Origin: Azorhizobium caulinodans ORS 571
GTDB lineage: Bacteria; Pseudomonadota; Alphaproteobacteria; Rhizobiales; Xanthobacteraceae
Reading direction: 5' to 3'
DNA: 64,000 bases
Assembly: GCF_000010525.1 (NCBI RefSeq)
Contig: NC_009937.1
Coordinates: 2,299,501 to 2,363,500 of the forward strand
Both the position numbers and the translations under genes were made by a program. Every line of letters starts with the position of its first letter. The stretch's first letter is position 1. Below, piece by piece: positions 9,606-19,103 of the stretch. The notes beneath the pieces are model-generated. The model saw nothing but the letters and a program-made list of their open reading frames with translations. It ran no database searches and was not told the DNA's origin.

Positions 9606-10012
9606 TTCTCGGCATCGGCTCCGATTTCTGCGACGCCCGACGTATCGAGAAGTCCATCGAGCGGTTCGGCGCCCGCTTCACCGAGCGCGTCTTCACGCCG
9701 CTCGAACGGGCGAAGGCCGAACGCCGGGCGCGTCCTGCCGAGACCTATGCGAAGCGCTTCGCCGCCAAGGAGGCCTGCGCCAAGGCGCTCGGCACGGGCA
9801 TCGCCCGCGGCGTATTCTGGCGCGACATGGGCGTCGTCAACCTGCCCTCGGGCCAGCCGACGCTGGAACTGACCGGCGGCGCGGCGGCGCGGCTGAAGGA
9901 AATGGTGCCAGAGGGCTATGAGCCCCGGATCGCCCTGTCCCTCACCGACGAGGGGCCGCTGTCGGCGGCTTATGTCATCATCAGCGCGGAGCTGATCGGC
10001 ACGCCGCGCTGA
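9602..10012 (+). CDS. acpS: holo-[acyl-carrier-protein] synthase
   Basis: A 136-aa AcpS-type phosphopantetheinyl transferase that moves 4'-phosphopantetheine from CoA to apo-[19 protein letters not shown] contains the metal-binding Asp, and [16 protein letters not shown] the conserved Glu of the KEA motif. Length is within the AcpS range (120-140 aa). It starts inside the pdxJ stop codon (ATGA overlap) and is followed by a 212-bp gap before lepB. Confidence 0.96.
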   Translation: MILGIGSDFCDARRIEKSIERFGARFTERVFTPLERAKAERRARPAETYAKRFAAKEACAKALGTGIARGVFWRDMGVVNLPSGQPTLELTGGAAARLKEMVPEGYEPRIALSLTDEGPLSAAYVIISAELIGTPR

Positions 10013-10224
10013 GGCTCCGAGGGCTTCTTCCCGAGAGGCAGCACACGCAAATGCGTCCGGACTGGAACGGCCCGGCACGGCGCCGCGTTGCCGCCTGAGC
10101 GCGAAACGGTTATAGCAGCCAAATCCGTGCGTGCGCATGGCATTGCCGCTGGGTCAAGACTTTCGACCCGTTTTCGGCACAGTTTGCTGCACACTGGCGC
10201 GGACTTTATTGCACCGGATCCTCA

Positions 10225-10977
10225 ATGACTGCGACCAGTGATTCCAAGAAGGACGGCGGATTTCTCGAGACCGTCCGCGTCATCGTCCATGCGCTCCTGA
10301 TCGCATTGGTGATCCGCACCCTGCTGTTCCAGCCCTTCAACATCCCTTCGGGGTCCATGAAGGATACGCTGCTGATTGGCGACTATCTGTTCGTCTCCAA
10401 GTACAGCTACGGCTATTCGCGCTTCTCCCTGCCGCTCTCCCCGCCGCTCTTCACCGGCCGCATCTGGGGCAAGGAGCCGACCCGCGGCGACGTGGTGGTG
10501 TTCAAGCTGCCGAAGGACGGCGAGACGGACTATATCAAGCGCCTAGTCGGCATGCCGGGCGACGACATCCAGATGATCGACGGCGTGCTGCACATCAATG
10601 GCGTGCCGGTGAAGCGCGAGCGCCTGTCCGACGTGATGGAGGATGACGGCACCGGCCGTCAGGCGCCGGTGAAGCGCTGGCGCGAAACGCTGCCGAACGG
10701 CGTCTCCTACGAGACGCTCGATATCGTGGACAACGGCTTCTACGACAACACGCCCGTCTATCACGTGCCGGCCGGCCATTTCTTCATGATGGGCGATAAC
10801 CGGGACAATTCCGCCGACAGCCGCGTGCTGAGCCAGGTGGGCTATGTGCCGTTCGAGAATCTGGTGGGGAAGGCGCAGATGATCTTCTTCTCCATCGATG
10901 AGCACACCCCGGCCTGGCAGGTGTGGAACTGGCCCTGGACCGTGCGTTGGACCCGCATCTTCAGCATGGTGCGATGA
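10225..10977 (+). CDS. lepB: signal peptidase I
   Basis: A 250-aa inner-membrane serine/lysine protease (S26A) that removes Sec and Tat signal peptides from exported proteins. One N-terminal transmembrane helix (about 18-36) precedes NIPSGSM with nucleophile Ser44. DYIKRLVGMPGDD supplies general-base Lys105, and GDNRDNSADSR is the box E signature. There is no strong Shine-Dalgarno before the ATG. A TTGCTG/TTTATT pair at 10184-10210 is too closely spaced (15 bp) to call a promoter. The gene ends in a 4-nt ATGA overlap with rnc, the classical lepB-rnc-era arrangement. Confidence 0.96.
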   Translation: MTATSDSKKDGGFLETVRVIVHALLIALVIRTLLFQPFNIPSGSMKDTLLIGDYLFVSKYSYGYSRFSLPLSPPLFTGRIWGKEPTRGDVVVFKLPKDGETDYIKRLVGMPGDDIQMIDGVLHINGVPVKRERLSDVMEDDGTGRQAPVKRWRETLPNGVSYETLDIVDNGFYDNTPVYHVPAGHFFMMGDNRDNSADSRVLSQVGYVPFENLVGKAQMIFFSIDEHTPAWQVWNWPWTVRWTRIFSMVR

Positions 10978-11681
10978 GCGAGACGCAGGATTTCGCCGCG
11001 CTGGAGGCGCGGCTCGGGCACAGCTTCGCCGACCGCAGCCATCTCGTGCTCGCGCTGACTCATATCAGCTCGGTTAAGGGGCAGGCGGTGCGCGTGCGCT
11101 CCTACCAGCGGCTGGAATTCCTCGGCGACCACGTGCTTGGCAGCGTGGTTTCGCATATGCTTTACGCTGCGTTCCCCAAGGCGGAGGAGGGTGAACTGTC
11201 CCGCCGCCTCGCGGAACTGGTGCGCGAGGAGGCCTGCGCCGAGGTGGCACAGGACATGGGCCTCGGGCCCTATCTGCGGCTCGGCCCCGGCGAGGCCCAG
11301 TCCGGCGCCCGCCAGCGCCGGGCCATTCTGGCCGACGTGGCCGAGGCGGTGGTGGCGGCGGTCTATCTGGACGGCGGCTATGAGGCGGCTTCCGCCTTGG
11401 TGGAGCGCTTCTGGCGCGGTCGCCTGGAAGCGCCCCGGCGCCCGCTGCGCGACCCGAAGACGGTGTTGCAGGAATGGGCGCAAGCCCGCGGCCTGCCGCC
11501 ACCGGTCTATCGGGACGTGGAGCGCTCCGGACCCGACCATGCGCCGCGCTTCCGCGTGGCGGTGGATCTGCCGGGGCTGGAATGCGCCGAGGCTGAGGGC
11601 GGATCGAAACAGACAGCGCAGAAGGCTGCGGCCTCTGCATTTCTCGCCCGCGAGGGCGTCGTGACGGAGAGTGGTGAATGA
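10974..11681 (+). CDS. rnc: ribonuclease III
   Basis: A 235-aa dsRNA endonuclease processing rRNA precursors and structured mRNAs. The catalytic signature QRLEFLGDHVL (residues 45-55, metal-binding Glu48 and Asp52) and the second acidic site in ILADVAEAVVAAVYLDGG are present. A dsRNA-binding domain fills about 160-232 (KTVLQEWAQARGL ... GGSKQTAQKAAASAFL). The start at 10974 overlaps the lepB stop (ATGA) and the stop overlaps era the same way, so the three genes are coupled. The Asn-Glu normally before RLEFLGD is Tyr-Gln here, a mild deviation outside the catalytic residues. Confidence 0.95.
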   Translation: MSETQDFAALEARLGHSFADRSHLVLALTHISSVKGQAVRVRSYQRLEFLGDHVLGSVVSHMLYAAFPKAEEGELSRRLAELVREEACAEVAQDMGLGPYLRLGPGEAQSGARQRRAILADVAEAVVAAVYLDGGYEAASALVERFWRGRLEAPRRPLRDPKTVLQEWAQARGLPPPVYRDVERSGPDHAPRFRVAVDLPGLECAEAEGGSKQTAQKAAASAFLAREGVVTESGE

Positions 11682-12613
11682 ACGGATTGGAGCGGGCGGA
11701 AGCGGAGGGCGCGGAGCCGACGCGGTGCGGTTTCGTGGCCTTGCTGGGCGCCCCCAATGCGGGCAAGTCCACCCTCACCAACCAGTTGGTCGGCACCAAG
11801 GTCTCCATCGTCTCGCACAAGGTGCAGACGACCCGCGCGATCGTGCGTGGCATCGCGCTGGAAGGCCCGTCTCAGGTCATTCTCGTGGACACCCCCGGCA
11901 TCTTCTCGCCCAAGCGGCGGCTGGAGCGGGCCATGGTGAACACCGCCTGGACCAGCGCCTCTGACGCGGACGTGGTGGCTCTCCTCGTGGATGCCAACCG
12001 GGGCATCGACGAGAACGTGGAATCGATCCTGAAGCCCCTCGCGGAGGTGAAGCGCCCGCGCGCGCTCATCCTGAACAAGATCGACATGATCCGCCGCGAC
12101 ACGCTGCTGGAGCTGGCGCAGAAGCTCACCGAGCGCCTGTCTTTCGAGCGCGTGTTCATGGTCTCCGCGCTCAAGGGCGACGGCGTGGACGATGTGCGCA
12201 CGTGGTTCGCCGAGAAGGTGCCGTTCGGCCCCTGGCTCTATCCCGAGGACCAGATCTCGGACGCGCCCATGCGCATGCTGGCGGCGGAGATCACCCGCGA
12301 GAAGCTGTTCCTGCGCCTGCACGACGAACTGCCCTATCGCTCCACGGTCGAGACCGATTCGTGGAAGGAGCTGCGCGACAAGTCCGTGCGCATCGAGCAG
12401 ACCATCTTCGTGGAGCGGGAAAGCCAGCGGAAGATCGTGCTCGGCAAGGCGGGGGCGACCATCAAGGCCATCTCGTCCGAATCGCGGGCGGAGATTTCCG
12501 AGATCATCGAGGCCCCGGTGCATCTCTTCCTGTTCGTGAAGGTGCGCGAGAACTGGGCCGATGATCCGGAGCGCTATCGCGAGATGGGGCTCGAATTCCC
12601 GCACGGAGACTGA
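11678..12613 (+). CDS. era: GTPase Era
   Basis: A 311-aa essential GTPase assisting 16S rRNA maturation and 30S assembly. The G domain has the P-loop GAPNAGKST (24-32), an Era-type switch I (VQTTRAIVRG), DTPGIF and NKID; the C-terminal KH RNA-binding domain includes GKAGATIKAISSESR. It overlaps the rnc stop by 4 nt; recO begins 7 nt after its stop. Length matches the family (about 300 aa). Confidence 0.97.
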   Translation: MNGLERAEAEGAEPTRCGFVALLGAPNAGKSTLTNQLVGTKVSIVSHKVQTTRAIVRGIALEGPSQVILVDTPGIFSPKRRLERAMVNTAWTSASDADVVALLVDANRGIDENVESILKPLAEVKRPRALILNKIDMIRRDTLLELAQKLTERLSFERVFMVSALKGDGVDDVRTWFAEKVPFGPWLYPEDQISDAPMRMLAAEITREKLFLRLHDELPYRSTVETDSWKELRDKSVRIEQTIFVERESQRKIVLGKAGATIKAISSESRAEISEIIEAPVHLFLFVKVRENWADDPERYREMGLEFPHGD

Positions 12614-12620
12614 CACCGCC

Positions 12621-13358
12621 GTGGAATGGACCGACGCGGGCATCGTTCTTGGCGTGCGTCGCCACGGGGAAACGAGTGCCATCGTCGATCTGATGACGCG
12701 GGAGCGGGGCCGTCACGCCGGCCTCGTGCGCGGCGGGGGCTCCCGCCGCCTTGCCGCCTTGCTCCAGCCGGGCAATACGCTGCACGCCACATGGCGGGCC
12801 CGCCTCGAAGGCCAGCTCGGCCTCATGACCGTGGAGCCGCTGACGCTGCGCTCCGATGCGATCATGCGCAGCGCGCACGGCAGCTTTGGCGTGACCCATC
12901 TCGTGGGCCTGATGCGCCTGTTGCCCGAGCGCGATCCGCATCCCGGCCTTTTCGCCAGCCTCGACGCCATTCTGGACGCCTTCGACGAGCCCGCCCACGC
13001 GGGTGAGCTTCTGGCGCGCTTCGAGATGGCATTGCTCGTGGAACTGGGGTTCGGTCTCGACCTCACCACCTGCGCGGCCACCGGCGGCAACAATGATCTC
13101 GCCTATGTTTCGCCGCGCAGCGGCCGGGCTGTTTCCCGCAGCGCAGGCGAGCCCTATGCGGACAAGCTGTTCGGCCTGCCCACCTTCCTCATCGGCGGCA
13201 TCGTGCCGCCGAGCCTGCCGGACATGGAGGAAGCCCTGCGCATGACGGGCTTCTTCCTCTCGACACGTGTTCTGGAGCCGCGCGGCCTCGCGCTGGGCGA
13301 GGCGCGCGCCTCATTTCTAGCGGCACTGCGCCGCGCGCTTCACCAGCCCCGGCCGTAG
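12621..13358 (+). CDS. recO: DNA repair protein RecO
   Basis: A 245-aa RecO with an N-terminal OB fold (VEWTDAGIVLGVRRHGETSAIVDLMTRE, quoted in part) and an all-helical C-terminal part. It loads RecA on SSB-coated single strands in the RecFOR gap-repair pathway. The start is taken as GTG at 12621, where EWTDAGIVL aligns with the usual MEWxDEGI opening; GGAG lies 12 nt upstream. An ATG at 12561 would overlap era by 53 nt. The last 19 bp overlap, tail to tail, the small secreted-protein gene on the other strand. Confidence 0.92.
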   Translation: MEWTDAGIVLGVRRHGETSAIVDLMTRERGRHAGLVRGGGSRRLAALLQPGNTLHATWRARLEGQLGLMTVEPLTLRSDAIMRSAHGSFGVTHLVGLMRLLPERDPHPGLFASLDAILDAFDEPAHAGELLARFEMALLVELGFGLDLTTCAATGGNNDLAYVSPRSGRAVSRSAGEPYADKLFGLPTFLIGGIVPPSLPDMEEALRMTGFFLSTRVLEPRGLALGEARASFLAALRRALHQPRP

Positions 13359-13690
13359 CCATAGCCCCAGGCGGGCGGGGGAGGCGGGGGCGGGGCACCG
13401 TAGAAGCCGGGACGGGGGCCATAGCCGCCACCGCCCCAACCGCCGCCGCCCCAGCCGCGATCGACCCACACCTGCCGGCAACGCTCCACATAGGTGGGAC
13501 GGCCGTAATACCAGCGGGGCACGGACCGGCAGACGGTGCGCCATCCGACGTTCTCCACCGGCGCGGCCGATTCGCCTTGGGCGAGGCCCAGTGGCGCAGC
13601 ATTCGTGAGCGGCATCGCGCTGGCCCCGGAGGAAAACGCCGTCAGCCCAAGCAACGCTGCGCCGCACACGCCAAGAAGAATCCGTTTCAT
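13340..13690 (-). CDS. small secreted Gly/Pro/Trp/Tyr-rich protein
   Basis: A 116-aa exported protein I cannot assign to a named function. Residues 1-25 are a clear Sec signal peptide (MKRILLGVCGAALLGLTAFS, cleavage near SASA-M). The mature part has a short folded-looking core with two Cys (TVCRSVPRWYYGRPTYVERC), then a Gly/Trp repeat tail (GWGGGGWGGGGYG) and a run of seven Pro. The ATG at 13690 follows AAAGGAGA, a strong ribosome site. It is convergent with recO, overlapping its 3' end by 19 bp, and divergent from parC. The tail composition suggests a cell-envelope or surface role, but that is a guess. Confidence 0.75.
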   Translation of the reverse strand: MKRILLGVCGAALLGLTAFSSGASAMPLTNAAPLGLAQGESAAPVENVGWRTVCRSVPRWYYGRPTYVERCRQVWVDRGWGGGGWGGGGYGPRPGFYGAPPPPPPPAWGYGYGRGW

Positions 13691-13967
13691 CTGAACGTCT
13701 CCTTTGAACGTCTTCGTGCGTATTTGCACTGTCCTCAAAGGATAGTGATCACGATGTCGCTATTATGTTGGGTGGAGGCGGGGCGGGTTAAATTTGTTTA
13801 ACGCGAAGTGGTAATCGGGTGTGTGTGCGATAAATGTCCGTTCACCTAGCTGAACGCCTTGGCCTCGGCCGTTCATTCTTGGGACGGGCCGGAGGCAGCG
13901 TCACGACAAAGCTGTGCGGATATGTGTCCGGCTTGTTTCGCGCGGGCGGGCGCGCTAGTCGGAAGCC

Positions 13968-16205
13968 ATGGCCACAAAAACCTTGCCCCCCGGCGGCGGC
14001 TCCGTCGAGCCGGTCGATCTGAAAGCAGCGCTCGAGGAGCGCTATCTGGCCTATGCCCTCTCGACCATCATGCACCGGGCGCTGCCCGATGCGCGGGACG
14101 GGCTGAAGCCGGTGCACCGCCGCATCCTCCACGCCATGCGGCAGCTCAAGCTCGATCCGGGGTCCGGCTTCAAGAAATGCGCCCGCGTGGTGGGCGACGT
14201 CATCGGTAAGTTCCATCCGCACGGCGATCAGGCGGTCTATGACGCCTTGGTGCGTCTCGCGCAGGATTTCGCGCAGCGCTACCCGCTGGTGGACGGGCAG
14301 GGCAATTTCGGCAATGTGGACGGCGATAACGCCGCCGCCATGCGATACACGGAAGCCCGCCTCACCGAGACGGCGCGCCTGCTGCTGGACGGCATCGACG
14401 ATGATGCGGTGGACTTCCGGCCGACCTATGACGGCTCCGAGGAGGAGCCGGTGGTGCTGCCCGCCGCCTTCCCGAACCTGCTGGCCAACGGCTCGCAGGG
14501 CATCGCGGTGGGCATGGCGACGTCCATCCCGCCGCACAACGCCGCCGAACTGCTGGACGCCTCGCTCCATTTGCTGGAGCACCCGAACGCGCCGGCTTCT
14601 GATCTGCTCCAGTTCGTGCCCGGCCCCGATTTCCCCACCGGCGGCATTCTGGTGGAAGACCCGGTCGGCACGGCGGAAGCCTATGCCACGGGACGCGGCG
14701 CCTTCCGCGTGCGCGCCCGCTGGCACAAGGAAGAGACCGGGCGCGGCACCTATGTGGTTGTGGTGACGGAGATCCCCTATGGCGTGCCGAAGTCGCGCCT
14801 CGTGGAGAAGATCGCCGAGCTCCTCACCGACAAGAAGCTGCCGCTGCTGGCGGACGTGCGCGACGAGAGCGCAGAGGACATCCGCCTCGTTCTGGAGCCC
14901 CGCGCCCGCACGGTGGATGCCGAAGTGCTCATGGAGAGCCTGTTCAAGCTCACCGAGCTTGAGTCCCGCGTCTCCCTGAACATGAACGTGCTGGTGCGCG
15001 GTCAGGTGCCCAAGGTGCTCTCGCTGGCCGATGCGCTGCGCGAGTGGCTGGACCACCGCCGCGAGGTGCTGCTGCGCCGTTCGCGCAACCGGCTCAGCCA
15101 GATCGCTCACCGGCTGGAAGTGCTGGGTGGCTATCTGATCGCCTATCTCAACCTTGACGAGGTGATCCGCATCATCCGCGAGGAGGACGAGCCGAAGGTC
15201 GAGCTGATGCGGACCTTCGAGTTGACCGACCTTCAGGCCGAATCCATCCTCAACATGCGCTTGCGGTCCTTGCGGCGCCTCGAGGAGATGGAGCTGCGCA
15301 AGGAGCATGCGGCCCTCACCAAGGAGCAGGAACAGCTGAACAAGCTGGTCGCTTCCGAGGCCGCCCAGTGGAAGGCCATCGGCAAGGAGATCCGCGAGAC
15401 CCGCAAGACCTATGGGCCGGACACCGAGATCGGCCGTCGCCGCACCGATTTCGCCGTTCCGCCGGACGTGCACGAGAGCGCCTTCACCGAGGCGCTGGTG
15501 GAGCGCGAGCCCATCACCATCGTCATGTCCGCCAAGGGCTGGATCCGCGCGCTGAAAGGCCATGTGGCCGACGTGACGGGCGTGCCTTTCAAGGGCGATG
15601 ACACGCTCGCCCACGCCTTCTATGCGGAGACCACCTCCAAGATCATGGTGCTCTCCTCCAACGGGCGATTCTTCACGCTGGATGCGGCCAAGCTCCCCGG
15701 CGGGCGCGGCCATGGCGAGCCCGTGCGCCTGATGATCGAGCTGGAGCAGGAAGCGGAGATTGTATCCGTCTTCGCGCACCGGCCGGGCGGCAAGCTCATT
15801 GTCGCCTCCAGGGAGGGACGGGGCTTCGTGGTGGCGGAGGACGATTGCCTCGCCAACACCCGCAAGGGCAAGCAGGTGCTGGGCGTGGACGCGCCCGATG
15901 CAGCCGTTCTGGCAGTGCCGGCAGATGGCGATACGGTTGCCGTGATCGGCGACAACCGCAAGCTGCTCCTCTTCCCCATCGCGCAGGTGCCGGAAATGAC
16001 CCGCGGCCGCGGCGTCCGCCTCCAGCGCTACAAGGAAGGCGGCCTCTCGGACCTCAAGGTGTTCAACCGCGCCGACGGCCTCACCTGGGAGGATTCCTCC
16101 GGCCGCACCTGGACGGTGACGGAACTGCTGGACTGGCAGGGCGAGCGGGCCTCCTCCGGCCGCCTGCCGCCCAAGGGGTTCCCGCGCAACAACAAGTTCG
16201 CCTGA
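13968..16205 (+). CDS. parC: DNA topoisomerase IV subunit A
   Basis: A 745-aa type IIA topoisomerase A subunit that, with ParE, decatenates daughter chromosomes. Catalytic Tyr127 lies in [10 protein letters not shown] and the winged-helix metal region around [12 protein letters not shown] (83-94). Length and the shorter C-terminal barrel without a GyrA box support ParC rather than GyrA. At the position of E. coli ParC Ser80 the residue is Gln88, and at Glu84 it is Asp92; I recall Gln as common in alphaproteobacterial ParC. GGAAG precedes the ATG. The ClC gene starts 4 nt after its stop. The ParE partner is not in the window. Confidence 0.94.
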   Translation: MATKTLPPGGGSVEPVDLKAALEERYLAYALSTIMHRALPDARDGLKPVHRRILHAMRQLKLDPGSGFKKCARVVGDVIGKFHPHGDQAVYDALVRLAQDFAQRYPLVDGQGNFGNVDGDNAAAMRYTEARLTETARLLLDGIDDDAVDFRPTYDGSEEEPVVLPAAFPNLLANGSQGIAVGMATSIPPHNAAELLDASLHLLEHPNAPASDLLQFVPGPDFPTGGILVEDPVGTAEAYATGRGAFRVRARWHKEETGRGTYVVVVTEIPYGVPKSRLVEKIAELLTDKKLPLLADVRDESAEDIRLVLEPRARTVDAEVLMESLFKLTELESRVSLNMNVLVRGQVPKVLSLADALREWLDHRREVLLRRSRNRLSQIAHRLEVLGGYLIAYLNLDEVIRIIREEDEPKVELMRTFELTDLQAESILNMRLRSLRRLEEMELRKEHAALTKEQEQLNKLVASEAAQWKAIGKEIRETRKTYGPDTEIGRRRTDFAVPPDVHESAFTEALVEREPITIVMSAKGWIRALKGHVADVTGVPFKGDDTLAHAFYAETTSKIMVLSSNGRFFTLDAAKLPGGRGHGEPVRLMIELEQEAEIVSVFAHRPGGKLIVASREGRGFVVAEDDCLANTRKGKQVLGVDAPDAAVLAVPADGDTVAVIGDNRKLLLFPIAQVPEMTRGRGVRLQRYKEGGLSDLKVFNRADGLTWEDSSGRTWTVTELLDWQGERASSGRLPPKGFPRNNKFA

Positions 16206-16209
16206 CCCC

Positions 16210-17979
16210 ATGAGCGCGGGCGTCGAGGCGACGGGGACCGAGGCCGCCTCGACGCGCGGCTTCGCCCAGCGCCTGCGGACGCTGGCGCGTGGGCGCGAGA
16301 CCTCGCTGGTGGTGCTCGCCGCCCTGATCGGCGTTCTCGCCGGCCTGTCCGTCACCCTCATCAGCCGGGGGGCGGAACTGCTGCACAGCGTGCTGTTCGG
16401 CGCCGCCCGCATCAGCTCCATTCCCCGGCTGCCCCTCCATGTGCTGCTCTGGCCGGCGATCGGCGGCCTCATCATGGGCGGCGTCATCCTAGCTCTGAAG
16501 CGCTGGCGGCCCCATTCCATCGTTGATCCCATCGAGGCCAATGCGCTGCATGGCGGACGCATGTCGCTGCCCGACAGCATCATCCTGTCCCTCCAGACCA
16601 TGCTGGCGAACGGCTTCGGCGCGTCGGTGGGCATGGAGGCGGGCTATACGCAGTCGGGGTCGGGCCTTGCGTCCGTGATCGGCCAGTGGCTGCGCCTGCG
16701 TCGCATGGACCTGCGCATTCTGGTCGGCTGCGGCGCTGCTGGCGGCATTGCGGCGGCCTTCCAGGCGCCGCTGACGGGGGCTTTCTACGGCTTCGAGCTC
16801 ATCATCGGCGTCTATGCCATTCCCGCCGCCGCGCCGGTGATGACCTCGGCCCTCATCGCCTATCTCACCGCCCGGCAGCTCGGGGCGGCCTCGACGCCCA
16901 TCTATGTGCCCGAGATCGGCCCGCTCGAACCTTCCGCCTATCTGCCATTCCTGCTGCTTGGGCTGATCGCCGGGGGCGTCGCCATCGGCATCATGCGGCT
17001 GGTGACGCTGGTGGAGCGTGGCTTTGCGCGCAGCGGCCTGCCGCTCTGGTTGCGGCCCGCGGTCGGCGGCCTCGGCGTTGGCGCTCTCGCCTATGTCTCG
17101 CCGCAGGTACTCTCCAGCGGCGAGGGGGCATTGCGCATCCAGGTGGGGACGGGGATCACCAGCGCCGTGGCGCTGATCCTTCTGCTGAAGGTCTGCGCCT
17201 CATCGCTGTCGCTGGGCTCCGGTTTTCGCGGGGGACTGTTCTTCTCCTCGCTCTTCATGGGCTCGCTGCTCGGCAAGCTGTTCGCGGGCCTTGCCGGGAG
17301 CGTGGTGCCGTGGCTCGCGCTCGATCCGGTCATCGCCGCCGTGGTGGGCATGAGCGCGCTGGCGGTGGGCGTGGTCGGCGGCCCCTTCACCATGACGTTC
17401 CTGACGCTGGAGATCACAGGTGATCTCCACATCGCGGGTCTCGTGCTCACCGCTTCCATCGGCTGCTCGCTGCTGGTGCGCGAGACCTTCGGCTACTCCT
17501 TCTCCACCTGGCGTCTGCATCTGCGGGGGGAAACCATCCGCAGCGCGCTGGATGTGGGCTGGCTCAGGGCGCTCACTGTGGAGCGGATGATGCGCACCGA
17601 CGTCTCCGTGTTCGGTGCCGGCGCGGATCTTGCCGCCTTCCGTGCCGCCTTCCCTCTGGGCTCGGTGAAGACCGTGGCGCTGCAGGACGGGGAGGGGCGC
17701 TATGTGGGCCTCGTGCCTGTGGCGGTCGCCCATTCGGACGCCCATCCCCCGACGGAGCGGATCGAGGTGCTGGCCTGCAACGGCGACGACATCCTGCTGG
17801 CGGACATGAATGTGAAGCAGGCCGCCGCCGTGTTCGACCGTGCCCAGATCGACGAACTGGTGGTCGTGGATCATGCCGAGGGCCGGCGTATCATCGGCCT
17901 GCTCAGCGAGGCCTTCCTGCTGCGTCGCTATGCGGACGAACTGGACAAGGCGCGCCGGGGGGTGGCCGGCGACGCCTGA
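16210..17979 (+). CDS. ClC-family chloride channel/antiporter with CBS pair
   Basis: A 589-aa membrane protein of the ClC family: about ten hydrophobic segments over residues 30-425, then a cytoplasmic CBS-domain pair (about 445-580). The gating-glutamate loop usually written GREGP appears as GMEAGYTQ (141-148), so Glu143 is kept but the surrounding Arg and Pro are not. The GxFxP-like motif is GSGFRGGLFF (from about 335). Because the Glu is retained it may be a proton-coupled exchanger, but ion choice cannot be read. It starts 4 nt after parC, so cotranscription is likely, though a functional link is doubtful. It is convergent with the aldolase-fold gene, 19 bp apart. Confidence 0.87.
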   Translation: MSAGVEATGTEAASTRGFAQRLRTLARGRETSLVVLAALIGVLAGLSVTLISRGAELLHSVLFGAARISSIPRLPLHVLLWPAIGGLIMGGVILALKRWRPHSIVDPIEANALHGGRMSLPDSIILSLQTMLANGFGASVGMEAGYTQSGSGLASVIGQWLRLRRMDLRILVGCGAAGGIAAAFQAPLTGAFYGFELIIGVYAIPAAAPVMTSALIAYLTARQLGAASTPIYVPEIGPLEPSAYLPFLLLGLIAGGVAIGIMRLVTLVERGFARSGLPLWLRPAVGGLGVGALAYVSPQVLSSGEGALRIQVGTGITSAVALILLLKVCASSLSLGSGFRGGLFFSSLFMGSLLGKLFAGLAGSVVPWLALDPVIAAVVGMSALAVGVVGGPFTMTFLTLEITGDLHIAGLVLTASIGCSLLVRETFGYSFSTWRLHLRGETIRSALDVGWLRALTVERMMRTDVSVFGAGADLAAFRAAFPLGSVKTVALQDGEGRYVGLVPVAVAHSDAHPPTERIEVLACNGDDILLADMNVKQAAAVFDRAQIDELVVVDHAEGRRIIGLLSEAFLLRRYADELDKARRGVAGDA

Positions 17980-17998
17980 CGACCAGTTCGATCGCCCC

Positions 17999-18799
17999 TC
18001 AGGTGCGGTAGGCGGGCTCTTCGCGGTCGAGGATGCGCTTCATGCTTTCGAGGTGCAGGCGGGCGGATTCCGCATCTCCCTCGCGCATCTGCCGGGCGGC
18101 AGCTTCGGCAATTTCGGTCTTCACCGGCAGAACGGGGCGGCCGGTGGCCATGGCGAGGCACTGCACCTCGCAAGCCCGTTCCAGATAATAGAGATCGTCC
18201 CACGCCTCCGCGATGGTGCGGCCGAGCACCATGACGCCATGGTGCTTCATGAAGACGATGTCCGCATCCCCGACGGAGGCAGCGATGCGGTCGCCTTCCG
18301 TGCTGTCGAGGGCGAGGCCGTTATAATCGTGGTCCACCACCGTGCGGCCGTAGAACTTCAACGCCGTCTGGCCGGCGAAGACAAGCGGCTCGCCCTCCAC
18401 CATCGAGAGCGCGGTGGCATAGGGCATGTGGGTGTGGAAGGCGACGCGGGCGCGCGGCACGTTGAGGTGCATGCGGGCATGGATGAAGAAGGCAGTCGCT
18501 TCCGGCACGCCGCTGCCCGAAAGCACGTTGCCGTGGAAATCGCACACCAGCAGATGGGACGCGGTGATCTCGCTGAACGCGTAGCCGTAGGGATTGACCA
18601 GGAAGAGGTCATCATGGCCCGGCACGACGGCGGAGAAGTGGTTGCAGATGCCCTCGTGCATGCCGAGACGGGCGGCGAAGCGGAAACAGGCGGCGAGCTC
18701 CACGCGGGCGTTCCACACCTCCTCCCCATCGAGCGCCGGGCGGTTGGACGCCGCCGCTCCGGCTTGCGGAGCGGTTTCGCGGTTGAAGGCATGGGCCAT
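17999..18799 (-). CDS. class II aldolase/adducin-fold protein
   Basis: A 266-aa member of the class II aldolase/adducin family. Zinc-binding histidines are visible as HTH in VAFHTHMPYATAL and in MKHHGVMVLG. Aligned from the HTH to what I recall of E. coli fuculose-1-phosphate aldolase, the catalytic Glu position is Ala, so classical aldol cleavage is unlikely; such members may be decarboxylases or have unknown functions. The start at 18799 follows GGAGAG; the frame upstream to 18910 is Arg-rich and unconserved. It diverges from the ornithine-cyclodeaminase homologue. A second relative lies at 57353-58120. Confidence 0.82.
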   Translation of the reverse strand: MAHAFNRETAPQAGAAASNRPALDGEEVWNARVELAACFRFAARLGMHEGICNHFSAVVPGHDDLFLVNPYGYAFSEITASHLLVCDFHGNVLSGSGVPEATAFFIHARMHLNVPRARVAFHTHMPYATALSMVEGEPLVFAGQTALKFYGRTVVDHDYNGLALDSTEGDRIAASVGDADIVFMKHHGVMVLGRTIAEAWDDLYYLERACEVQCLAMATGRPVLPVKTEIAEAAARQMREGDAESARLHLESMKRILDREEPAYRT

Positions 18800-19103
18800 G
18801 GACTTCTCTCCTGCATCGGAGCCGGAGCGATGCTCGATCGCGGTCGGCTTCCTGAAAGACCGGCGCCCGAAGGGCTCGGGCACCACGACATGCACGGGCT
18901 GATCGCGCAATCATTCCGGGGCCGGATGCGGCCTCTGGAGAGACTACAAGGCGGCGGATGCCGGAAACAATCCCACGATGCCGATGGTGGACCGCGCGCC
19001 CCCAGATTGATGCCGGGCGCGCGCACCGGCGCCCGAAATGTTATGGATTGCCCATGGGATGCCGTTCATGCCACGGCGGCGGGACAGGTGTGAGGAGCTG
19101 GAC
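18800..19103. other. divergent intergenic region (aldolase-fold / OCD-family)
   Basis: A 304-bp gap between divergent genes. I see ribosome-binding sites at both edges but no convincing promoter pair, dyad operator or small gene. Short reading frames across it lack initiation signals and any recognizable content. Confidence 0.3.

Noticed and set aside
10184-10210. TTGCTG/TTTATT promoter-like pair before lepB
   Set aside because: The spacing of 15 bp and poor -10 match make it no better than chance.
13842-16634. 930-codon open frame on the minus strand across parC
   Set aside because: It is antisense to an unambiguous ParC and its translation is His/Arg/Gly-rich without domains. High GC at third codon positions removes stop codons from opposite frames.
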